Assembly: GCA_028818385.1 (NCBI GenBank)
Contig: JAPPNY010000225.1
Location: 1-10,539 of the forward strand
DNA length: 10,539 nt
Origin: Spirochaetaceae bacterium
GTDB taxonomy: Bacteria; Spirochaetota; Spirochaetia; SZUA-6; Bin103
Reading direction: 5' to 3'
This document shows, piece after piece, positions 1-5,978 of this stretch; the stretch's first letter is position 1, and the number at the start of each line of letters is the position of its first letter. Below the pieces are notes generated by a model that saw only the letters and a program-made list of their open reading frames with translations, was not told the DNA's origin and ran no database searches. The translations under genes were made by a program, and so were the position numbers.

Positions 1-110
1 GGGCGGCCCGCCGCGCCCCCCGGCGGGGGGCCCCACCCCCCCCCGCCCCCCGGCGGGGGGTGGGGGGGGGGGGGGGGGGGCCCCGGCGGGGGCGCCCCCC
101 CCCCACGCCG
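1..110. repeat. G/C homopolymer low-complexity edge
   Basis: The first 110 bases are almost only G and C in long runs, including an uninterrupted run of 19 G at 62-80. A 16-nt block (six C, GGC, six G with a leading G) occurs exactly at 15-30 and again at 45-60. The C-rich stretch 31-44 is partly the inverted complement of the G-rich stretch 55-70. Nothing here reads as protein. It is most likely an assembly or sequencing artefact at a contig end, possibly a fold-back chimera. A real G-quadruplex-forming tract is possible but less likely. Confidence 0.7.
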
Positions 111-134
111 CCAGGAGCAGTGCCAGGCGACGCC

Positions 135-152
135 GGGCACTCACGCGTGCCC
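135..152 (-). terminator. hairpin just after prfB stop
   Basis: GGGCAC (135-140) and GTGCCC (147-152) form a perfect 6-bp stem with a 6-nt loop, starting two bases beyond the prfB stop codon (157-155). No T tract follows on the minus strand, so a classical intrinsic terminator is not shown. It could be a weak terminator or 3'-end stabiliser. Confidence 0.3.
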
Positions 153-154
153 TC

Positions 155-1256
155 TCAGGCGGTTGCGGCCAGGCGCAGGTATGACTCGATGAACGGATCG
201 ATGCGTCCGTCCATCACCGCCTGCAGGTTGCCGTCCTCGTGCCTGGTGCGGTGGTCTTTCACCATCGTGTACGGATGGAAGACGTACGAGCGGATCTGGT
301 TGCCCCAGGAGATCTCCTTCTTGTCGCCCTGAATCGCCTCCAGCTTGCTCTGCCGCTCGGCCTCATGGTGCTCGAACAGACGCGAGCGCAGCACCTTCAT
401 CGCGGTCGCGCGGTTCTTGTGCTGGCTGCGCTCGTTCTGGCACTGCACGACGATGCCGGTCGACAGGTGGGTGATGCGCACCGCCGAGTCGGTCTTGTTG
501 ACGTGCTGGCCGCCCGCGCCCGACGCGCGGTACGTGTCCACCCGGATCTCCTCGGGACGCACGTCCACGTCGGCCGTGTCGTCCAGCACCGGCGAGGCGA
601 ACACCGACGCGAAGGTGGTGTGACGGCGCTTGTTGGCATCGAACGGGGATATGCGGACCAAGCGATGGATCCCCGTCTCGGCACGCAGGTAGCCGTAGGA
701 GTATTCCCCCGAGAGCTCAACCGTCGTCGACTTCAGGCCGCCTTCCGCCTCGGTCAGGTCGATGACCTCGGTGGCGAAGGAGCGCTCTTCCGCCCAGCGG
801 AGGTACATGCGCAGCAGCATCGATACCCAGTCGCACGCCTCGGTGCCGCCCGCACCGGCATGGATGGTCAGGAAACAGTCGGTGCGATCGTGCGGGCCGG
901 CCAGCAGTGACTGCAGATTGAGCGCGCCGAAACGGTCCTCCAGCGCGACCAGGCCTGACTCGATCTCTCCCGAAAGCTCCTCCGAGCTTTCCTCTTCGGC
1001 CAGCTCGCACAGGGTCTCCAACTCTTCGGCGGAGTCGCGCACCCCCTTCCAGGGTTCGATCCGGCCCTTGAGCCGCTTCAATTCCGCCAGGGTCGTCTCC
1101 GCGGCGGCGCGGTCGTTCCACAGCTCGGGCGCCGCGGTCAGCTCCTCGAGCTCGGCCAGGCGGCGCTCGGATTGCTCCGGGTCAAAGACGCCTCCATGCG
1201 GCGTCGATGTCGGCACAGAGGGCCGCAAGGCGTTGCCGCAGTTCGGATAGCATCAT
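155..1256 (-). CDS. prfB: peptide chain release factor 2 (programmed +1 frameshift)
   Basis: This is RF2, which recognises UGA and UAA stop codons and triggers peptidyl-tRNA hydrolysis on the ribosome. A zero-frame leader starts at ATG 1256 (24 codons ending W-R-R-L) and meets TGA at 1184-1182. A +1 shift on CTT continues as D-P-E-Q-S-E-R and gives a 366-aa product, against 365 aa for E. coli RF2. The stop-recognition tripeptide SPF is at about residues 203-205 and the catalytic GGQ (in SGAGGQHVNKTDSAVR) at about 248-250. Their 45-residue spacing is the same as in E. coli RF2. The start at 1256 has GAGGG seven bases upstream; a second in-frame ATG lies at 1253. The gene is 39 bp downstream of the GH57-like gene and probably cotranscribed with it. 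A conventional call beginning inside the shifted frame (about 1228) would lose the true N-terminus. The gene's own terminator codon is TGA. Confidence 0.97.
1181..1195 (-). promoter_or_regulatory. RF2 +1 programmed frameshift signal
   Basis: On the minus strand the site reads GGAGG CGT CTT TGA C. GGAGG (1195-1191) is an internal Shine-Dalgarno-like element, placed three bases from the CTT slip codon (1187-1185) and followed by in-frame TGA (1184-1182) and C. The E. coli prfB site has the same order and spacing (a G-rich element, three bases, CUU UGA C). When RF2 is scarce the ribosome pauses at UGA and slips +1, making more RF2. This is a known autoregulatory design; function here is inferred from the match. 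Confidence 0.95.
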
Positions 1257-1263
1257 GTGAACA

Positions 1264-1268
1264 CCCTC
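1264..1268 (-). promoter_or_regulatory. prfB ribosome binding site
   Basis: GAGGG lies seven bases upstream of ATG 1256, the better-spaced of two adjacent ATG codons. It supports the upstream zero-frame start rather than a start inside the shifted frame. An 8-bp direct repeat (TCACATGA on the minus strand, at 1274-1267 and 1260-1253) flanks it. Confidence 0.6.
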
Positions 1269-1295
1269 ATGTGAGTATTGGCCTCGGCCGCCATG

Positions 1296-3254
1296 CTAAC
1301 ACGAGCCGCGCCCGGCGCGAAGACGCGAGAACGCGATCGATGCCCGGCGCGTCCACCGTACTCCCGCCCCGGAGCGCAGCCTCCAGGCGATCACCAGCCC
1401 GCAGTACTGGTACTCGCCGCCGACATGCACGGGCGCATAGATCCCCGCCTGCGCCTCTCCGGTACGAATCGTCAGCCGCGCTCCGCCGCCGGGATCGTCG
1501 ATCTCCACCAGCGTGGTGGGGCCGAACGACACGGGTTGGCGGAGCACGCGTTGCGCGCCCCGCGGCCCGACCGCGCGCGCCGTGCTTCCGGCGGCGACGG
1601 CAAGGTTGATCTCCACGCCGAGCCACGCGTCGATGTCGCGGTCCGCGGCGAGATCGTAGCGGACCTCCATCGAGCGGGCGCGGAACCGATAGGACTTGTG
1701 CAGGGTTGACGGCACCGAGCCGTCCGTGGTCGGCACCGAGCCGTCGGCTCCGACGCCCGGCGTCGACGCGGGGATGGCAACGCCGCGGCGCAGCAGGGTG
1801 AGGCGATCGTCGTCCACGGACTGCACCGCGTACCGCTCGCCGACCGGGCCGGGCGCGGAGCGAAAGCCGCTCGTGTAGTCGGCGACCGTGGGCGCGGATG
1901 CCAGGACGTGATCCACGAACCCCCGCTTGAGATAGGGGTCGGCCCGGTCGGGTCCCGGGCCCTCCGTGCGCGTGCCCTCCGTGCGCGTGAACGTGTTCAT
2001 GTAGTTCACCGAGCCCGGCAGGTAGTCCAGCTCGAACAGGATGCCGCCGGCCGTGTGCACGTAGGCGTTGTACTGGCGGCCGTGATACAGCAGCTCGGGG
2101 TGTCCGTCCATGTCGTAGTCGGTCCGCATGATGGACGGCAGAAACGACGTCTGGTCGCGTGCCTGCACTTCGGCCTGCAGCAGGGCCTCGTAGACCGCAT
2201 CGCGGGTGCGGCGGGTGTGGATCCCGCCGTCCGGCCGGCTCCAGTAGGCGTGGCCGCACTGCCCCCGCCACAGGTCGTTGCGCGCGGCACGGCGCCGCTC
2301 GCGGTCGCCGCGCACCTGGTTCACGAGCAGGTGAGAGTGCACCATCTTCGCGTAGAGAAGACGGCAGTCAGGCAGCCGGGACACGTGCCGGCGGAACACG
2401 CCGCGGTCGCTTCCGGACACCGCGCCCGTTCGCGAGGACGAACTGCGACGGACATCCATGCCGCAGTCCAGGTAGACGAATCCGTCGGTGCCGTGGCGCC
2501 GCAGGTACGCCCGCGGCGTGGTCGGCACGATGCGCGTGTCGGCGCTGACCAGTTCCAGAAAGCGCTCCAGCCACCGGAGGTCGCCCAGGTCTTCCGGCTC
2601 GTCGAGGGCGACCGCCACCCGGTTGCCCTCGAGGTCACCGGCGCGGCAGAGCGACGCGACTGCCTGTTCCGGGGAAACGGACTCCATGAGCTCCCCAAGG
2701 CGATGGTGGATGGGCATCACCGACAGCACCCTGCCTTCGTCCTCGGTGAGATGGGCGCGGTGGAGCTGGCCGCCGGCCACGCCGGTGGCCCGGAACTGCC
2801 GGGAATCCAGGAACGTGAACTCCATGCCTGCGCCCACCAGGGAGTGCGCCAGCGATGGCTCCCAAACGCAGTCGGCAAGCCACACCCCTCGAGGTCGGGT
2901 GCCGAAGCGCACGCGCAACTCGGTCGTCAGTTTCTCGATCTGCCCGACGCGATCGAGCGCGGGGATGACCGGCAGCACCGGCGCATAGAAGCCCCCGCCG
3001 AGAGGCTCCATCTGGCGCCGCTTGACCATCTCGCGGAGCAGCATGATCAGCTCCGGGTGCCGGCGATCGATCCACTCCAGCAGCTCGCCGCCCAGATGGA
3101 ACATCCAGCGGGAGTCAGGGAAGCGGTAGGCGAGCTGCGCCAACGGCTTGTAGCTCCTCTGGTAGGAACACTCGTGCTCCGAGTCCGAACAGCCCACGGG
3201 ACGCTGGCTGCACAGGCCCAGTATCAGGTTGACCGTTCCTGCCGACCCGCTCAC
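1296..3254 (-). CDS. GH57 family amylase/glucanotransferase-like protein, probably catalytically degenerate
   Basis: The 652-aa product has the layout of GH57 4-alpha-glucanotransferase/alpha-amylase proteins: an N-terminal catalytic-type barrel (about 1-300), a DUF1925-like helical part (about 300-370), and a DUF1926-like C-terminal beta domain (about 380-640) opening with D-Y-D-M-D-G-H-P-E-L-L. The fold signature is strong: K-P-L-A, L-L-E-W, L-G-G-G-F-Y, G-Q-I, G-V-W-L-A, V-W-E-P. The hallmark residues are altered, however. The usual HNHQPVG reads CSQRPVG (15-21). The nucleophile motif W-L-A-E-R-V-W-E-P reads WLADCVWEP (125-133), with Asp128 in the Glu position. The acid/base region D-D-G-E-K-F-G reads LDEPEDLG (217-224). 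GH57 members process alpha-glucans; GH57-like proteins lacking one or both catalytic residues are known. GTG 3254 was chosen because GGAAGGGA lies five bases upstream and GTGA overlaps the previous gene's stop. No signal peptide is seen, so it is probably cytoplasmic. Confidence 0.85.
   Translation of the reverse strand: MSGSAGTVNLILGLCSQRPVGCSDSEHECSYQRSYKPLAQLAYRFPDSRWMFHLGGELLEWIDRRHPELIMLLREMVKRRQMEPLGGGFYAPVLPVIPALDRVGQIEKLTTELRVRFGTRPRGVWLADCVWEPSLAHSLVGAGMEFTFLDSRQFRATGVAGGQLHRAHLTEDEGRVLSVMPIHHRLGELMESVSPEQAVASLCRAGDLEGNRVAVALDEPEDLGDLRWLERFLELVSADTRIVPTTPRAYLRRHGTDGFVYLDCGMDVRRSSSSRTGAVSGSDRGVFRRHVSRLPDCRLLYAKMVHSHLLVNQVRGDRERRRAARNDLWRGQCGHAYWSRPDGGIHTRRTRDAVYEALLQAEVQARDQTSFLPSIMRTDYDMDGHPELLYHGRQYNAYVHTAGGILFELDYLPGSVNYMNTFTRTEGTRTEGPGPDRADPYLKRGFVDHVLASAPTVADYTSGFRSAPGPVGERYAVQSVDDDRLTLLRRGVAIPASTPGVGADGSVPTTDGSVPSTLHKSYRFRARSMEVRYDLAADRDIDAWLGVEINLAVAAGSTARAVGPRGAQRVLRQPVSFGPTTLVEIDDPGGGARLTIRTGEAQAGIYAPVHVGGEYQYCGLVIAWRLRSGAGVRWTRRASIAFSRLRAGRGSC
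1710..1751 (-). repeat. 21-bp in-frame tandem duplication in the GH57-like gene
   Basis: Units 1710-1730 and 1731-1751 share their first 15 bases exactly. The protein reads DGSVPTT then DGSVPST at residues 504-517, inside the DUF1926-like domain, so the repeat adds seven residues without breaking the frame. Confidence 0.8.
1960..1989 (-). repeat. 15-bp in-frame tandem duplication in the GH57-like gene
   Basis: Two identical 15-bp units (1960-1974 and 1975-1989) encode R-T-E-G-T followed by R-T-E-G-P at about residues 424-433. They probably lie in a surface loop following the N-Y-M-N-T-F-T-R motif. Confidence 0.85.
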
Positions 3255-4723
3255 GAGCGTCCCTTCCGGGCGGGACGCGCCCACAGCGCTGCGCCCACCG
3301 AGATACCGCCGGCCGCCAGGCCCAGCGCGATCGCTGCGCCTGTCTCCGGGCGAGTGTGCGCGACATCGGCCAGCCATTGCCGGCGCACCGGCACGGCGCC
3401 CGCGTCAAGGAGCAGCCGGCCGACGCCACCCGCTTCGGAGATCGTCCGCTGCAGCCAGCTCCGATCGTAGATGGCGACCACGCTCTCGCGGCGCAGCACG
3501 CGGCGTTCGCGCTCGTCGAACCGAAACGAGGACACCGTCAGGCGCTCCCCGTCGGTCGGCAGCCGGTAGGTGCGGCCGTACGGCAGGCCTTCCTGGAATG
3601 CCACGTGCGCAACGTAGTCGGCAGCGTTCGGCAGAGCGCCCCGGTCCCCGTCCGATACGCCGAGCCCGCGGAGCCCCTCCCACGTGAGTCCGTCCGGGGC
3701 GCGTAGAGCGCTGCCGGCTTCCGGGGCAGGCACCCATACGGCCGGCAGCCATGCCCCTGCGGTCGCGACCACGGTCGCCAGAGCGACCAGCGATCCCGAG
3801 GCGACAAGGTCGGCGGACCGCCGGCGCGGTCCGCCTGGCAGCGGCGTCCTGCGGGCGCTCGACGACGCCGTAGCGGCGATCGAGCCCAGGCTCGCCGCGC
3901 TGACTGCGAAGCCCGCCAGCGGTCCGGCGGTCAGGAAGCTGGCAGTCACCACCACCGCGACGGCGGCCGCAGCCCCGCCGGCCGCCCGCGCAGGCACGGG
4001 ACCGGGCAGGCGCCAGAGCGCGGGGACCACCGCGGCCGCGGCGATCACCGCCACGCCGCCGGCGTTCAGCGCCGCGATCGTCCAAGGCGCCACGATGCCC
4101 GCCATGCCCAGCCCCGACGCGGGACGGCCGGCGACGGAGCGAACCCCGATCGCGGCCACGGCGACCGCGGCTACCAGGCCGGCCGCCAGCAGCCGGCCGC
4201 GGACGTCGAAGTCCAGCACCGCACGTGCCGCCGCCGGAGCACGGAACGCCAGGCGGAGCAACAACCCCGCCGGCGGCAGTTCGGTGCGCAGGTAGCCCAG
4301 GCTCCATTCCCTACCCGAAGGGTCGCTGGCGGCGAACAGACCGGTGACGCCGCGCAGAAACGGATCGAAACGGGGATCCACCCGGTCCAGCCGTTGCGCC
4401 AGCCGATCCACCGGCACTTCCGCGAATCCGCCGAAAATCGTGAACCGTAACGGTGCGGCACGGGTCACCGATCCCGCGAACACCCGCTCGAGCGAGGCGC
4501 CGTCGAGGCCGCCGGCCCCCTCTCCGCCGAGCAGATAGTACCCATCCCAGATCTGTGCGTGCGCCGAGAACAGCGGAACGGCCGCGGGCGCCACGATGGC
4601 ACCGAGGAACACGACAGCAAGCAGGCTCCCGGCCATCCGCCGGCGCGGATCGCGGTCCCGTTCGGCGGGCGCGAGGCGCCGGGCCACGGCCGGGGCGCGC
4701 GCAGCCGCCTCCGATCGGCGCAT
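3251..4723 (-). CDS. polytopic membrane protein of unknown function
   Basis: I do not recognise this 490-aa protein. It has a basic N-terminus, then a hydrophobic anchor (about 31-55, AGSLLAVVFLGAIVAPAAVP). A hydrophilic segment (56-177) follows, containing IWDGYYLLGGE and VDRLAQRLDRVDPRFDPFLRG. Next come four to six Ala/Val-rich membrane segments between about 178 and 331, a second large hydrophilic segment (332-460), and a final helix (461-481) with a basic tail (ARPARKGRS). The two soluble parts are probably on the same, likely outer, face; this topology is inferred. ATG 4723 was chosen because an ORF extension further upstream runs antisense through rluA. ATG 4636, just before the first hydrophobic segment, is an alternative. 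Neither start has a clear Shine-Dalgarno sequence. The stop overlaps the GTG of the GH57-like gene (GTGA), which implies translational coupling and perhaps joint function. Confidence 0.75.
   Translation of the reverse strand: MRRSEAAARAPAVARRLAPAERDRDPRRRMAGSLLAVVFLGAIVAPAAVPLFSAHAQIWDGYYLLGGEGAGGLDGASLERVFAGSVTRAAPLRFTIFGGFAEVPVDRLAQRLDRVDPRFDPFLRGVTGLFAASDPSGREWSLGYLRTELPPAGLLLRLAFRAPAAARAVLDFDVRGRLLAAGLVAAVAVAAIGVRSVAGRPASGLGMAGIVAPWTIAALNAGGVAVIAAAAVVPALWRLPGPVPARAAGGAAAAVAVVVTASFLTAGPLAGFAVSAASLGSIAATASSSARRTPLPGGPRRRSADLVASGSLVALATVVATAGAWLPAVWVPAPEAGSALRAPDGLTWEGLRGLGVSDGDRGALPNAADYVAHVAFQEGLPYGRTYRLPTDGERLTVSSFRFDERERRVLRRESVVAIYDRSWLQRTISEAGGVGRLLLDAGAVPVRRQWLADVAHTRPETGAAIALGLAAGGISVGAALWARPARKGRS
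3260..3267 (-). promoter_or_regulatory. ribosome binding site deciding the GH57-like GTG start
   Basis: GGAAGGGA lies five bases upstream of GTG 3254. It favours this start over an ATG at 3377, which would place 41 low-complexity residues before the conserved barrel strand V-N-L-I-L-G-L. Confidence 0.6.
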
Positions 4724-4729
4724 CCGTCC

Positions 4730-4759
4730 ACTATCGAACCGCGCCGGAGCAAGTGTCAA
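4730..4759 (-). promoter_or_regulatory. candidate sigma70 promoter for the membrane protein/GH57/prfB block
   Basis: On the minus strand a perfect TTGACA (4759-4754) is followed, after 18 bases, by GATAGT (4735-4730), which matches TATAAT at four of six positions. The predicted transcription start falls about at 4723, the chosen ATG, so the transcript could be leaderless. It could equally mean the true start is the downstream ATG at 4636. Confidence 0.35.
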
Positions 4760-4824
4760 CGTGACCGCAGCCGGCCACGCTGCGGTACCATCCGAACGGC
4801 ATGAGTTTCCGGCGCCCGTGTCGA

Positions 4825-4875
4825 TCGTGACGGCACGACGGTCGTGACGGCACGACGGTCGTGACGGCACGACAA
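4825..4875 (+). repeat. three tandem 17-bp hairpin-forming repeats before the rluA-type gene
   Basis: The unit TCGTGACGGCACGACGG occurs at 4825-4841 and 4842-4858 exactly, and at 4859-4875 with the last two bases changed to AA. The last A is the first base of the downstream ATG. Each unit is palindromic (TCGTG-ACGG-CACGA; extended to GTCGTG/CACGAC at 4841-4856). The array fills the space where a ribosome binding site should be, and no Shine-Dalgarno sequence is seen. The rest of the divergent region (4760-4824) shows no other clear motif. Confidence 0.9.
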
Positions 4876-5978
4876 TGAGCCAACAGGGCAGAACCTGCGA
4901 AGCGCAGCGCAATGACGCCGGCCGGCGCATCGACCGCGTCCTGCGCCGGATGCATCCGACCACGCCGTTGAGCCTGCTGTACCGGCTGCTGCGGACCGGT
5001 GCGGTGCGCCTCAACGGCGCGCCCGCGGTGCCGGGCGCCCGCGTCTGGCCCGGTGACCGCATCACGCTGCCGGCATCGCTTTCATCCGCCGCGGCCGGAG
5101 CGGTACAGGGAGCGGACGAAGCAGCGGTCGCGCCGTGCGATCGGACCGCCTCTCCCGCCCGGCAGATCCCGGCCCGCTTTCCCACCCTGGTGGACAACGA
5201 GCACGTGTTCGTGACCGACAAGCCGGCCGGGGTCGCGGTCGCCGGGCCCGTCTCCGAACGGCCGTTGCCGCTCAGTCACAGCCTGGAGCCGATCCTTGCC
5301 GATCTGGTGCCGGGATCGCTGTCGTTCCGCCCGGTCGCCGTGCACCGGCTGGACCGGATCTGCTCCGGGCTGCTGGTCTACGCAAAGACGATCGACGCGG
5401 CGCGCGACCTGACGGCGCTGCTGCGGGAGCGCCGCGCCACGAAGGTCTACCTCGTGGTGGTGGAGCGGACGGTGCACCGCCCGCAGGTCCTGCAGGCACG
5501 CCTTGGCTACGACGCCACGCGCCGGCGCGCAGTGATCGACCGGGGAGCCGCCCTCCTGCGCGCCTCGCTGCACCCGATCGGCACGGTTGCCGGCATGACC
5601 CTGGCCGCGGTGTCCACCCGCACCGGCCGGCGGCACCAGGTACGGGCCCTGTGCGCGAGTGCCGGCATGCCGCTCGCCGGCGATCGGCGCTACGGATCGC
5701 GACGGCGCAGGCGGCCGTTCCTGCACGCCTGGCTGTTGTGTTCCGGCGACCCTTCCCTTCTGCGCTGTACTGGTGCACGGTGGTTGGAGGCGCCGCCGGA
5801 GATCGCGCGGCTCGCCCGGCACTCCGCCGACTGGGAGCGAGCGGCGTTCACGTTGCGCGCCCGATACATTGACTGCCGGTACCTCGATGACGTGGATTCG
5901 AACCCTGGTGCATCACCTGACGTGGCGGCTGCGCGGCGTGCGCGTCACCGCGCTCATCGGCCGCAGCGGCACCGGTAA
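4875..5978 (+). CDS. RluA-family pseudouridine synthase with S4 domain
   Basis: The 367-aa product isomerises uridine to pseudouridine in structured RNA, probably 23S rRNA. Residues 16-66 form an S4-type RNA-binding domain (R-R-I-D-R-V-L-R-R ... R-L-N-G ... G-D-R-I). The catalytic domain begins near 104 (L-V-D-N-E-H-V-F-V-T-D-K-P-A-G). It carries the family motif HRLDRICSGLLVYAKT, with catalytic Asp160, and the downstream R-T-G-R-R-H-Q-V-R ... G-D-R-R-Y-G block (249-274). An Ala/Pro-rich linker (67-102) separates the domains. S4 plus this motif suits RluC/RluD-type enzymes, but the exact target uridine cannot be told. The last roughly 30 residues (Arg/Ala/His-rich) overlap the next gene by 92 bases and look unlike the family. 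The start at 4875 abuts a tandem repeat and lacks a visible ribosome binding site, so the true start could lie nearby. Confidence 0.92.
   Translation: MSQQGRTCEAQRNDAGRRIDRVLRRMHPTTPLSLLYRLLRTGAVRLNGAPAVPGARVWPGDRITLPASLSSAAAGAVQGADEAAVAPCDRTASPARQIPARFPTLVDNEHVFVTDKPAGVAVAGPVSERPLPLSHSLEPILADLVPGSLSFRPVAVHRLDRICSGLLVYAKTIDAARDLTALLRERRATKVYLVVVERTVHRPQVLQARLGYDATRRRAVIDRGAALLRASLHPIGTVAGMTLAAVSTRTGRRHQVRALCASAGMPLAGDRRYGSRRRRRPFLHAWLLCSGDPSLLRCTGARWLEAPPEIARLARHSADWERAAFTLRARYIDCRYLDDVDSNPGASPDVAAARRARHRAHRPQRHR

Noticed and set aside
60..332. Small plus-strand gene starting in the G-run
   Set aside because: Its start lies in low-complexity sequence and the rest is antisense to the prfB C-terminus.
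1182..1184. In-frame TGA near the start of prfB as evidence of a pseudogene
   Set aside because: It is exactly the conserved RF2 programmed frameshift site, not a lesion.
1908..3470. Long plus-strand open frame opposite the GH57-like gene
   Set aside because: Antisense shadow: high GC keeps opposite frames open, the translation has no recognisable domain, and the minus strand carries clear GH57 motifs.
4825..4875. CRISPR array
   Set aside because: The 17-bp units are directly adjacent with no spacers and there are no cas genes.
4724..5221. 166-residue N-terminal extension of the membrane protein
   Set aside because: It runs antisense through the conserved S4 region of the rluA-type gene and contains the 17-bp repeats; ATG 4723 before the basic/hydrophobic N-terminus is more plausible.
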